Below are positions 19,758 through 29,218 of a stretch of DNA of 64,000 bases, piece by piece (the stretch's first letter is position 1; each line of letters begins with the position of its first letter). The DNA is taken from NCBI GenBank assembly GCA_963576565.1, contig OY755044.1, forward strand, positions 54,345,783 to 54,409,782, written 5' to 3'. The notes beneath the pieces were generated by a model. That model was not told the DNA's origin. It did not search any database and saw only the letters and a list, made by a program, of their open reading frames with translations. The translations under genes and the position numbers were made by a program. Source of the stretch: Aspidapion aeneum. Taxonomy: Eukaryota; Arthropoda; Insecta; Coleoptera; Brentidae.

Positions 19758-20141
19758 TGTTACGGGTTCACAAGGACAAATTAAAAACTCGCAATTGTTG
19801 AAAACGATACGTCAATTTATTTCCACAAATTATGTACAAAAACACGCACTCCAACTTACTAATAATTCACCACTAATATCTCACGACCACTACAGTATGT
19901 TATCTGTGACTGACTGACTGATGCACGACGTCCGGCCTTATATATGAGGATCGTCCATCTCTCTCGAACTTTCCGGCAGCCTTCGACGTCCGGAAAGTTC
20001 TCGTATTATTTGGACCGCAAGTCACAGATAACGCAACTAAAACCTAGACTAAGAATACAACCTTAAGATAAATCAACCTAATACTACACTAAACCTAAAT
20101 AAATTCCAATTATAAAATTTAAATAACTTAAATTTGTAACA
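19758..20141 (-). repeat. Gypsy 5' LTR, 384 bp
   Basis: Complete LTR, TGTTAC...GTAACA. In element sense, U3 runs from 20141, the paired GAAnnTTC sites are at 20000-19966 and the TATA box at 19944-19937. A TGACTGACTGACTGAT stretch around the expected start site is seen on the plus strand (about 19907-19922). Confidence 0.95.
19937..20000 (-). promoter_or_regulatory. Gypsy core promoter with TATA box and paired GAAnnTTC sites
   Basis: TATATAAG on the minus strand (19944-19937). Upstream in element sense is an 11-bp inverted repeat, GAACTTTCCGG / CCGGAAAGTTC (19966-19976, 19990-20000). Each arm contains a two-box heat-shock half-site, GAActTTC or GAAagTTC. The same layout is in the 3' LTR (6935-6998). 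Confidence 0.55.
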
Positions 20142-21258
20142 CTATTTTGACGGTATAGCCAAAGGTGATACATTTGCTTAGGGTAAGGAACTAATGAGTT
20201 TTTCGGCGATATCCGCAAAGAAGTTATTGCAATCTTCTGGGTCAAGATTGATTGTGGACTTTGGTGTGCTTGTCAGACCGTGTTTTCTAATTAAGTTCCA
20301 TCAGGCTTTTAAAATATCTGCGTTTTGAATGTAGTTTCAGTTTGTACTAGTTTTAGCGTTGTTTATTTCTGACCTGTACCTATTACGGAGAGCATTTCTC
20401 TCTGTCCTTAAAAGCCGGCAGTCAGATTTAGAGCACATCAGGTTTAATATGTGTAACTTTTGACGTAATGTTTGGAGATCTTCATCAAACCATTCCAGTC
20501 CATCATTTGACTGGTCTTGCTCCTGCCTTTTGACCAACGGAAATGCAACATCTCTGATCTGTAAAAACCTTTCTAAGAACTGAGAACTATTTTTCTGAGG
20601 GTCTTTCGTTTCTTGCAGAAATAACCAGTTTTCATTATCTAAAAGATCACTTTTGTATTCCTTTCTTAGTTAATGGCCTAAAGAAAGATGAAGATGATCA
20701 GTACTGTCTTTTAATAAATTACCCATATTGATCTCAAGTTCTATAGCACCATCATGGTCTGATAAGCCTGGATTAAAAATATTAATGTTAAAATTGCACA
20801 CATTTTCAACGTTTAAAAATATATTATCAAGACGGTGATTTTTACGAGTATTCACAAATACTTGCTCTTTAAAATCGTAGGATTCAGCTAAGTCTAAAAA
20901 TTTATTTGTCAGGTCATACTGTTTTTCAAAGTGAATGTTAAAATAACCATTTAAAATAATATATTTTTTAAGGTTAAATTTAATTTCTAAAATGCTACTT
21001 ACAGTTTCTAAAAATATAGAGAAATTTTCACTAGGTGGCCGATATATGGATATAATAATTAAGTTCAGTTTTGTAAGTTCAAGTGCACTTACTTCACAGT
21101 GTTCTTGTATAGACAGCTTATTAAGTTGTTCTAATGTTTTTGTGTCCCATACTGGTCTTGTAAGGATTGTTGAGCCGCATGCTTGCTACATTCTCGACAG
21201 AAGAAAGATAATACATTGTAGTAAAGAATTTTTAGGTTTTAGTGTTCACTCAGGCTAA
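20142..21258 (-). pseudogene. LINE endonuclease (C-terminal two-thirds) and EN-RT linker
   Basis: Minus strand, right to left: LSEH followed by a stop at the expected Trp (21250), FFCRECSKH, then after a 1-bp shift GSTILTRPVWDTKTLEQLN (21185-21120), LIIISIYRPPS (about 21055), LNGYFNIHF, NTRKNHRLDNIFLN (20855) and SDHDG (about 20760). The SDH is the catalytic box of APE-type LINE endonucleases. The linker has GLEWFDEDLQTLRQKL and NRYRSEIN, and FFADIAEKLISSLP leads into RT across the Gypsy insertion. Frameshifts and stops make it non-functional. Confidence 0.85.
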
Positions 21259-21475
21259 AATATTGTCACACAGATCATAATTAAACTATCCCAAAGTGAT
21301 ACATTTATCTAAACAAAACAGATGCACTTCGTATTAATTTAATTATTGGGATCCATATAAATTAAAGGCGTACATCTATTATTATAAAATACCAAGTTAT
21401 TGGCAATAATAATAATTGTGGTACCTATCGAAAACCATCGTCACTAGCAATATTGCTGAATTTGCAATAATTTAA

Positions 21476-21483
21476 TATAAAAG
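21476..21483 (+). promoter_or_regulatory. TATA box in the left LTR of the gene-less element
   Basis: TATAAAAG at 21476-21483 (equivalent 31844-31851 in the right LTR), about 60 bp upstream of the hairpin minisatellite. It supports plus-strand transcription, with the minisatellite then lying in the transcribed part of the LTR. Confidence 0.55.
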
Positions 21484-21536
21484 GCGTTGTAGCACACCAT
21501 ACAAATGACCAGTACCCGGGGTCCACTCCTAACTAA

Positions 21537-21711
21537 GCGTTCGTAACCAGTTTCTGGACGTCCTGCTGAGCTTCGTAACCAGTTTCTGGACGTCGTCTCA
21601 TTTGCCCCTTAAATAAGCGTTCGTAACCAGTTTCTGGACGTCCGCTGAGCTTCGTAACCAGTTTCTGGACGTCCGCTGAGCTTCGTAACCAGTTTCTGGA
21701 CGTCGTCTCTT
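21537..21711 (+). repeat. Hairpin minisatellite, 5 units (4 in the right LTR)
   Basis: The unit TTCGTAACCAGTTTCTGGAC occurs near 21541, 21572, 21621, 21651 and 21682, joined by GTCCGCTGAGC or GTCGTCTC linkers. Each unit holds the hairpin CCAG-TTT-CTGG, flanked by CGT...ACG that can extend it. The right LTR has four units (near 31908, 31940, 31988, 32018). Confidence 0.88.
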
Positions 21712-21928
21712 TTTTTTAACCCTGAACCTGTGGTCATGTGTACTGCGTCCCCCGAGTCCTACCCGGCATAATTCACAGTAAGGCCCTAATGGCCGTATTT
21801 ATGGTTCTCCATATTTTTTTTGGGTAGGTTAGCGTAGGCTATAATTTCTGTCGATTTATCCGCTGTATAATTATAAACGAAATATATGTATTAAACTTCC
21901 CCAGTTTCCGATAATTTTCTACGCCCCC

Positions 21929-22394
21929 TGTTAGCTCCCGCTAAATTTCGCGGTTGTTTATATATATTTTTAAAACCACACAATTGTATGAAGGACAAAG
22001 CGCATTTTGCGTATTTGGACATGCGCACCAACAACCAGTGAGATCCTTGTCGACCGCCTCGAGAAAATGGCGTGTTAATTTCGTTCTCCAACTATTTCAA
22101 ATATCTACACCTGAAAGTGCTCGATTTTTGTGTACTGAAGCATAGAACTAGAAACTTCAGCCCTTCAGCTACGTGGTGACATCATTAGATACATTCAGGG
22201 GCCCCTTGGAACGTGGAGAAATTGGCAAACTGGTGAGGGCCTTTGATTCTGATTACCGTTGTGTGACACAAATAATTTTACCTACGTTTGATTATTTCGT
22301 AATTTCATATCAATATATTTATGTTTGCTCGCGCTTTCATTAATTATTATATACAGTCCATTGCATTTATCGTTTTTCTAAACGCGGCATAACA
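21929..22394 (+). repeat. BEL-2 5' LTR, 466 bp
   Basis: Starts TGTTAGCTCCCGCTAAATTT and ends CGCGGCATAACA. Compared with the 3' LTR it lacks a TGGA insert near 22280 and has CGTAATTTC where the 3' copy has CGTTTCGGTTC. Confidence 0.95.
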
Positions 22395-22398
22395 TAAG

Positions 22399-22412
22399 TG
22401 CTCCTTCGACCG
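22399..22412 (+). other. BEL-2 primer binding site
   Basis: TGCTCCTTCGACCG follows the LTR after TAAG. It lines up with the BEL-1 PBS (TGGTCCTTCGCAGCC) and has a C where the third base of TGG is expected. Same tRNA class inferred. Confidence 0.5.
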
Positions 22413-22785
22413 AATTAATTATTTAAAATTTACTCCATACGACGCTATTAATAGGTCGGCCATTAGTTTCAAGCCGAAAAACAAGGCGGCCTTGAATTTT
22501 GCCAATCGTATTGAAACGGCGGTATCGGTAGCGGCACGTAGGCACGTGTCTATCGCGTGGTCGATTCAGTAAACAAAGCGAAGGAACCACAAAACAAAAC
22601 AAACAAAAACATTTCTCATTTATGTGTTAGGGTGTTTCATATCATTTCGATATTTAAAACAATTTTCATCAATTGCGATAAATTAGTGCATATTTTCGAC
22701 AATTCTTCATTTTTCTATTTCAGAAGCATTAATTTAGCGTTAATTGTATATTTACCGACAATTTCGTAATTTCAAAGGTAAAATC
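22413..22785 (+). other. BEL-2 untranslated leader
   Basis: About 370 bp without a convincing gene. A frame opening upstream at 22744 is continuous with gag, but the ATG at 22786 (AAATCATGTCTGTC) gives a Gag start more like that of BEL-1. Confidence 0.5.
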
Positions 22786-24144
22786 ATGTCTGTCAAAAAA
22801 GCCGCGCAAAAACGCAAGGGTTTTTTATCTGCGATCACCGAGTGTTATGTGTTGTCACAGACCGCGGAAAAGAATGAAAAAGCGAGAAACGAGTTTCAAG
22901 TGAGGTATTCCGATTTGGATGAAACCTTCGATAAATGCATGCTGGCACATAATGACGTCATTATGTTGATAGACGACTCGGACGACGAGGAGTTTAAAAC
23001 ACAGGATGCGATCCTTTCAGAAGCTCGTAAATATTTTTATGCGTGTAAGGGGGTTTACTCTAAAATATTTCCGGTTGAGGCCCCAACCCTTTCGGGATCA
23101 TATGTTCGACAAAACGAATCTGAAACTCCAAAACTCAAAGAGTTAGGTATTCCCATATTCCGAGGTGATAAAAACTTATGGCCAAGCTTTTTCGATCTTT
23201 TTAATAACATTATAGATCAAAATCAAAGTCTAAGTAACGTCCGAAAACTTCAATATTTATTTTCATATCTCGAGGATGAGCCTTTAAAATTGATATCAGG
23301 GATTAGCTTATCTGATCAAAATTATAAAATTGCTTATGACAAATTAGTCAATAGATATCAAAACAAGCGAGATCTCGCAAATGATGCTTTAAGCTCAATT
23401 ATGAACTCCACCTTAAAAAACGAGTCAGCTAAAGAATTACGTAATTTAATTGACACCTTTTCTGAATCCCTAGACATTTTAAAATCACTTAGCTTTGACG
23501 TTGACAGTTGGGACTTTATTATTTTTTTCATTTTGTTAGAAAAATTGGATATTCCGACGCGTTCAAATTTCGAAATGAGTCACGCCAATACTAATAACGA
23601 AATTTCCACTTTTCAGTCACTTTTTCAATTTCTAGAAAAAAGATGTAAAGTTTTGGAATCACTTCCTCAATCAACAGCACCCAAAAAGGTGCCTATCTAT
23701 CAAAAATCAAATTCTATGCAAAATCAGTCTGGGCAAAAGCCTACCTATCAAAATTCAAATTCTATGCGAAATCAGTTTGGGCAAAAGCCTACCTATAAAT
23801 CATCCAATTCGCCTTTTATAGGACTGGCTGGCACCTCAACTAATTCAAGTACGGGAATAAAATGTTTCCGGTGTAATCAAGGTCACGTGCTTTCGAAATG
23901 TCAAACATTTCTTGATCTCTCACCTATCGATCGCCTATCTTTCGTCAAGCAGAAAAAATTATGTCTAGCGTGTTTTCATCCCTTGCATGGGGTAGATACG
24001 TGCAAATCAAAATATTCATGCAGGACTTGCAATAGTAAAAGGCACCACACTTTAACTCATATCTTAGAAACTAATCAAGAGTCTGGAAGCCAAGATACTA
24101 GTCCTGTCATTCACACACCACCTGTCAATAATCTTCATGTGTAA
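22786..24144 (+). CDS. BEL-2 Gag, ends at an in-frame TAA before protease
   Basis: About 452 residues. The DUF1759-type core has ELGIPIFRGDKNLWPSFFDLF (about residues 120-145), as in BEL-1. A repeated linker, QNSNSMRNQFGQKPTY, appears in two to three tandem copies (about 23695-23800). Cysteine clusters follow: CFRCNQGHVLSKC, CLACFHPLHGVDTC and CRTCNSKRHH. The frame stops at TAA 24142-24144. The next codons remain in the same frame and read straight into protease, so one nonsense change, or a readthrough site, separates Gag from Pol. In BEL-1 the equivalent frame is continuous, which favours a mutation. Confidence 0.88.
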   Translation: MSVKKAAQKRKGFLSAITECYVLSQTAEKNEKARNEFQVRYSDLDETFDKCMLAHNDVIMLIDDSDDEEFKTQDAILSEARKYFYACKGVYSKIFPVEAPTLSGSYVRQNESETPKLKELGIPIFRGDKNLWPSFFDLFNNIIDQNQSLSNVRKLQYLFSYLEDEPLKLISGISLSDQNYKIAYDKLVNRYQNKRDLANDALSSIMNSTLKNESAKELRNLIDTFSESLDILKSLSFDVDSWDFIIFFILLEKLDIPTRSNFEMSHANTNNEISTFQSLFQFLEKRCKVLESLPQSTAPKKVPIYQKSNSMQNQSGQKPTYQNSNSMRNQFGQKPTYKSSNSPFIGLAGTSTNSSTGIKCFRCNQGHVLSKCQTFLDLSPIDRLSFVKQKKLCLACFHPLHGVDTCKSKYSCRTCNSKRHHTLTHILETNQESGSQDTSPVIHTPPVNNLHV

Positions 24145-27100
24145 TTAAATACCTCAGGACCTTCAGGTACCTTTCTTTTATGCACCGCCATAATAGATGT
24201 TATGGACGGTTGCGGAAATTTTCAACCTGTAAGGGCACTGCTTGATTCTGGATCACAGACAGGATTCATCAGTGAAAAGTGTATTCAGCGTCTTAATCTT
24301 CCTAGGCGAAGTTACACCACTGAAATATTCGAATTAAATCAGATGTCTTCTTTTACTTCCAAAGGGCTCGTTCAATGTCACATTAAGCCACAAGGACAAG
24401 TCACTCCTTTACTTAATTTCGAAGCAATTGTTGTTCCACAACTATGTTCCAATATGCCTACATTCTCTTTGAACGATAATCAGTGGAAACACTTGGAAAA
24501 CCTTAAACTTGCCGACCCATCTTATTTCAAATCTAGACCTGTGGACCTGGTTATTGGTTGCGAGCTATTCGCACAGATATTCAAGGAGGGCAGGGTTCTT
24601 GGACAGGTAGGGCAGCCTTCAGCCCTTGAAACTATCTTTGGCTGGGTCGTCATGGGAAAGGTTGACGAAGTAGGTAGTCTTACGGAACGAACCAGTTGTT
24701 TTTTAACGAGTCATTCACCTCCTTTAGAGGCCATTCTCCCTAGGTTTTGGGAAATCGAACATTTGCCTAAAAAACAAATCTTATCAAAGGAAGAAAAACA
24801 AGCAGAATCAATTTTTACTGCTAGTGTGTTACGGCAACCGAGCGGTAGATTCATGGTAGATCTTCCGTTTAAAGATAAAATAAACCCTGACCTAGGAAAT
24901 ACTTATCCGCAAGCTTATCGTAGATTTTTACTTCTAGAAAATAGAATAATCAAAAATCCTGATCTGTACACTGCCTATTCAAGTTTCATGCAAGACTATA
25001 TCGATTCTAATCATATGAGTTTAGTTTTATCTAGTCAACCAAAGGTCGACGTATCGTATTTTTTAGCACATCATTGCGTACTAAAGCCGGAAAGCTTAAG
25101 TACAAAATTAAGGGTAGTCTGGGATTGTTCGGCAGTCACCCCAAAAAATATTAGTCTCAATGACACATTGTTATCTGGACCGAAACTTCAAAAGGATATT
25201 GCTTCTTTACTCCTTACGTTTCGTCTTAATCCTATTGCCTACATTGCTGACATCAAACAGATGTTCCGTCAAGTCCTTATCAATCCTTATCACCGTCCTT
25301 ATCAAAGGATATTGTGGAGGTTTTCTCCACAGGACCCACTTTCAGTGTGGGAACTTTCTACTGTCACTTTTGGCATGACATGCTCACCTTTTCTAGCCAT
25401 GCGTACCTTAAATGAGCTGGCAGAGAGAGAAAAGGAACGTTTTCCTATGGCTAGTACTGTTCTAAAAACGTCAATCTATATCGACGATATCTTGGGAACT
25501 AGCCCCTCGCTTTCTGAAGCTCTCTCCCTTCAAACAGAACTCAATGATATGTTGAAGTCGGGAGGATTTGAACTTAAAAAATGGGCAAGCAATTGTCCTG
25601 AGTTATTGGCAACATTGCCAGAGTCCGATCGTCAAATGCCTCTCTCTTTCGACAAGGAGGAACCCCACTTTATCAAAGTTTTAGGACTTCAATGGCATCC
25701 AAAAAACGACATTTTTTCTTATCAATGCCGAATGAAGGACAAACCCCCAACCAAACGTTCTATTTTATCTATCATAGGGACAATCTTCGATCCCTTAGGT
25801 TTTCTTTGTCCCTTGTTGCTACAAGCAAAATTTATTTTGCAACAGTTGTGGATATCGAAAATAGGCTGGGACGAAGAACCAGATTCTTCTATCATCGACT
25901 CTTGGAACAAACTTCGTTCTGAATTCCCGCTTCTTTCCAATTTTCAATTACCCCGACAAATCAAACTGTCAAAAACCAATACCTGTCAAATCATCGGCTT
26001 CTGTGACGCTTCAATTCGAGGCTACGCAGGCGTCGTATATTTTCGTGTAGAAGAGGAAAACAATATATCTGTTTCTCTCATATCTGCAAAATCTAAAGTC
26101 GCGCCTATAAAGTCACAAACTTTGGCTAGGCTAGAACTCCTAGGCGCATTTCTTTTAAGCGAATTAATTGACTTCGTTTTATCTAGCTATGAAGGAAAAA
26201 TAACTTTTACAAATATCGTTACTTTCTGCGATTCGCAAGTCGTATTGCACTGGCTTTCATCCCCTCCTAATCGCTGGCAAACCTTTGTTGGAAATCGAGT
26301 CAGTAGAATCCAAGAAATCATTCCCTCAAACTCGTGGCGCTGCATTCCTTCTGCTTTGAATGCAGCCGATATTGCGTCACGAGGGGCCACCCCTTCACAG
26401 CTCATGTCACATGACATGTGGTGGAACGCACCGTCGTTTTTGTGGTCTCCCGAAAACGAATGGCCCGATTTTCATAAATCAAAAATGCCGATTGATTTCG
26501 GAGATATTAATCTGGAGGAAAAGCCAAAAGTCTGTTGCAATGCGATAATTGATGTCAACTTCTTAGATCAGCTTCTTATCAAATATTCATCTATATCAAA
26601 AATTCAACGTATCATTTGTTATGTCCTTCGAATAGTTAACCTTTTTCAAAACCATTCCTATCAAAAACCCACTAAGCCGCCGGACCAAAAAGTTATTTTT
26701 GAGAATATTGTTTTTCCTACCACCGGTGAGATGCAAAGTGCGTTACACCTTCTTATCAAACGCGTTCAAGGTTCTTGTTTTTCTGAGCTTTTTTCCGCAT
26801 TATCTAAGGATAAACCAATGCCGAAACCTTTGCGAAAACTTTCACCTTTTCTTGATGAGAATAATATCATTAGAGTCGGTGGCAGATTACAAAAATCTGA
26901 CCTTTTGTCTTATTCTGCAAAACACCCCGTCGTACTTTCGAGTGACCATCGTTTAACTACTCTTCTTATCGAGTCCGCTCATCGACAATATCTTCATCCT
27001 GGGTTTAAAACATTACATAATCTGCTTTTACAGCAATTTTGGATATTATCTGCCAGACGGGCAATTCAAAGAACCATATCCAAGTGCTTGCAATGTTTTA

Positions 27101-27165
27101 GAATCAACCCTAAACCCTATAGACCGCCCATAATGAGTTCACTTCCCGCGCATCGATCAACTTAA
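24145..27165 (+). pseudogene. BEL-2 protease, RT, RNase H and integrase finger
   Basis: Same frame as gag but behind its stop; the first ATG is at 24202. It shows protease DSGS (LLDSGSQTGFIS, about 24240), a DUF1758-like region (PVDLVIGCELFAQI), RT with YIDD (about 25477-25488), RNase H with GFCDAS (about 26000) and DSQVVLHWL, and the integrase finger (HPGFKTLHNLLLQQFWILSARRAI, CLQCF). It stops at 27165 by a frameshift just before the first integrase Asp. The length and order match BEL-1, so RT was functional until recently. Confidence 0.92.
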
Positions 27166-28076
27166 ACCTTTTTCGAGTGTAGCTATCGACTTTTGTGGAC
27201 CTTTCTTTGTGATTCCTCATCGTTACCGTGGTTGTAAAGCTTTCAAATCGTATGTCTGTGTGTTTGTCTGTACGGCCACACATTGCGTGCATTTGGAATT
27301 AACCATGGAACTGTCCACGGAAGGGTTCGGTTCGGTTCGGTTCGGTTGCGGTTGCACCTACATTCCATCGATTCATTTCCAGACGCGGAAGCGTGACGCA
27401 ATGCTGGTCAGATCAAGGCAGTAATTTTATAGGGTTTCGTAACCAATTACTGGATTACGCAAGAAGTGCTGCCACCAGACTTTCTATTCGTTGGCATCTG
27501 GGACCTCCTCTCAGTCCACATTTCAATGGCCTGGCAGAAGCTCGCGTCAAAAGTTTTAAAACTCACTTTGTACGAGTTGTCGGCGACCAGAAGTTGTCTA
27601 TCATGGAGATGTCCACCCTTACCTGTCGCATAGAAGCCGTACTTAATAGTCGCCCTTTATCTCCTGCCTCTTCAGACCCACACGATCTTCAACCTCTTAT
27701 CCCTGGGCATTTTTTGACACTTGAACCCCTTAATTCTGAAATTCCGGAGTCAGATTTGTCCGAGGTTCCCCTAAATCGGCTCTCGAGATGGCAACTAATC
27801 CAAAAACTACATAATGATTTTTGGAAACGGTATTCTATAGAGTATTTGCATACGCTACAACAGCGACACAAGTGGGCTGATTCGTCCCCAAATATCAAAT
27901 TAAATGATTTGGTTATCATAACAAGTGATCACATTCAATCGCCTTTGAAATGGCCGGTCGGTCGGGTCATCGAACTGCATCCCGGCGGGGACGGTCAGGT
28001 GCGTGTTGCGACGGTACAAACGGTTACCGGTGTTTATAAGCGGCCAGTTGTAAAACTGTGCCTCTTGCCAAATTAA
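27166..28076 (+). pseudogene. BEL-2 integrase core and C-terminal domain, frame broken by a TTCGG repeat
   Basis: After the shift near 27155 the frame reads SSVAIDFCGPFF (first Asp) to ELSTEGF. Then a run of TTCGG pentamers (27329-27350) replaces integrase codons and shifts the frame again. The downstream frame (from about 27350, ATG at 27393) has SDQGSNF (second Asp) and GLAEARVKSFK (Glu), then the DUF5641-like end (FWKRYSIEYLHTLQQ, RPVVKLCLLPN). Integrase therefore cannot be made. Confidence 0.9.
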
Positions 28077-28295
28077 AAGTAATTTTAATTTTCTACCTTT
28101 TACCGGGTACTACAATAGGTTTTTTATTTTTAATTTTTTTTGAATTTTTTGTTTGTTTGTTTTGCCTTTTTCGGGATTTCGTTATCTCTAAATAAACTTA
28201 CGATATTTATCTGTTTTCATTCATTTATATTTATCGGTCGATTCTTTTTCTTATATCTATATCTGTCCGGTTGAGATTCTAAAATTGTGTGTTTT

Positions 28296-28307
28296 GGAGG
28301 GCAGTTA
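28296..28307 (+). other. BEL-2 polypurine tract
   Basis: GGAGGGCAGTTA directly before the 3' LTR, weaker than the BEL-1 tract. Between the stop at 28076 and this site are about 220 bp of T-rich sequence without a gene. Confidence 0.55.
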
Positions 28308-28779
28308 TGTTAGCTCCCGCTAAATTTCGCGGTTGTTTATATATATTTTTAAAACCACACAATTGTATGAAGGACAAAGCGCATTTCGCGTATTTGGACA
28401 TGCGCACCAACAACCAGTGAGATCCTTGTCGACCGCCTCGAGAAAATGGCGTGTTAATTTCGTTCTCTAACTATTTCAAATATCTACACCTGAAAGTGCT
28501 CGATTTTTGTGTACTGAAGCATAGAACTAGAAACTTCAGCCCTCCAGCTACGTGGTGACATCATTAGATACATTCAGGGGCCCCTTGGAACGTGGAGAAA
28601 TTGGCAAACTGGTGAGTGCCTTTGATTCTGATTACCGTTGTGTGACACAAATAATTTTACCTATGGACGTTTGATTATTTCGTTTCGGTTCATATCAATA
28701 TATTTATGTTTGCTCGCGCTTTCATTAATTATTATATACAGTCCATTGCATTTATCGTTTTTCTAAACGCGGCATAACA
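28308..28779 (+). repeat. BEL-2 3' LTR, 472 bp
   Basis: Matches 21929-22394 with a few substitutions (for example TTTTGCG/TTTCGCG and CCTTCAG/CCTCCAG) and two small insertions, one of which creates a TTTCGGTTC word. Confidence 0.95.
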
Positions 28780-28825
28780 CCCCCATACTAAAGACCCTTA
28801 GGTCTATTTTTCTCTGTGACGTATT

Positions 28826-28843
28826 TGGTGGACGCGCCGTGTT
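28826..28843 (+). other. Primer-binding-site-like sequence of the gene-less LTR element
   Basis: TGGTGGACGCGCCGTGTT starts 5 bp after the end of the left LTR. The position and the TGG start fit a PBS. The tRNA was not identified. Confidence 0.45.
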
Positions 28844-28982
28844 TGACCCCTTCTTACTATCTCCATATAGTAAGGAATATTTTTCTGACCCATTTTCTCC
28901 GTAGTCCCTAAGGACTCTTGACACCAAATAGGCAAATAAATTTTAAACAAAAAATAATATGAACGGATATCCCCTAATAATA

Positions 28983-29218
28983 GCAAATCGCCTTTTTGAT
29001 GGTTTGATAGTATTCGGTCCGTCGGGGGAACTACTAGTTGTATCCCGTTGCCGATCCCACGGGATCCGGCCGGAATACAATAACTTGGATTAAATTTCAT
29101 GATAGTAAGTTCACCTTTAGATGGTTTGATGCTATCGGTCTGTCAGGAGAATCGTTAGTTATATCCCGTTGCCCAATCCAATGGGGTCCGGCTGGAATAT
29201 AATGACCTTGGGATAAAT
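28983..29218 (+). repeat. 118-bp tandem duplication in the gene-less element
   Basis: Two diverged copies (about 28983-29100 and 29101-29218) share GATGGTTTGAT, CGGTC(C/T)GTC, GTTATATCCCGTTGCC-type words and GG(A/G)TCCGG(C/T)(C/T)GGAATA. The end TTGG(A/G)(A/T)TAAATT is also shared. A duplicated non-coding block right behind the PBS may be a packaging or leader structure; that is inference. Confidence 0.7.

Larger units (their letters stand above)
6786..20141 (-). mobile_element. Ty3/Gypsy retrotransposon, defective, with a nested BEL element
   Basis: Minus-strand element with LTRs 19758-20141 (5') and 6786-7139 (3'), both TGTTAC...GTAACA, and a 4-bp target-site duplication CTAT (6782-6785 and 20142-20145). 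Order in element sense: LTR, PBS, long repeat-rich leader, gag (18770-17514), pol in the -1 frame (protease, RT, RNase H, integrase) and PPT. The BEL element at 8830-15608 interrupts RNase H. Pol is broken by at least five lesions. The two LTRs differ by one substitution and one 30-bp deletion, so the insertion is recent. The inserted copy measures about 6.6 kb once BEL is removed. Confidence 0.95.
21929..28779 (+). mobile_element. BEL/Pao retrotransposon (BEL-2), recently inactivated
   Basis: LTRs 21929-22394 and 28308-28779 (TGTTAGCTCCCG...GCATAACA) with a target-site duplication CCCCC (21924-21928, 28780-28784). The uninserted target is present in the same window at 32259-32265. Gag, protease-RT-RNase H and integrase blocks are present but split by one stop and two frame disruptions. 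The LTRs differ by about five substitutions and two short indels, so BEL-2 is older than BEL-1. Confidence 0.95.
21264..28820 (+). repeat. Left LTR of the gene-less element, split by BEL-2
   Basis: LTR sequence is 21264-21928 plus 28780-28820, about 700 bp without BEL-2 and its TSD. The right LTR at 31632-32300 is the uninterrupted equivalent. The left copy has one extra 30-bp minisatellite unit. Confidence 0.88.

Noticed and set aside
21537..21711. A CRISPR-like array, because units of about 20 bp are regularly spaced
   Set aside because: The spacers are repeats too (GTCCGCTGAGC, GTCGTCTC), the array is in an LTR of a eukaryotic element, and no cas genes occur.
28804..29100. Minus-strand 98-codon frame in the gene-less element
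   Set aside because: It overlaps the LTR end, PBS and the 118-bp duplicated block and has no recognisable motif.
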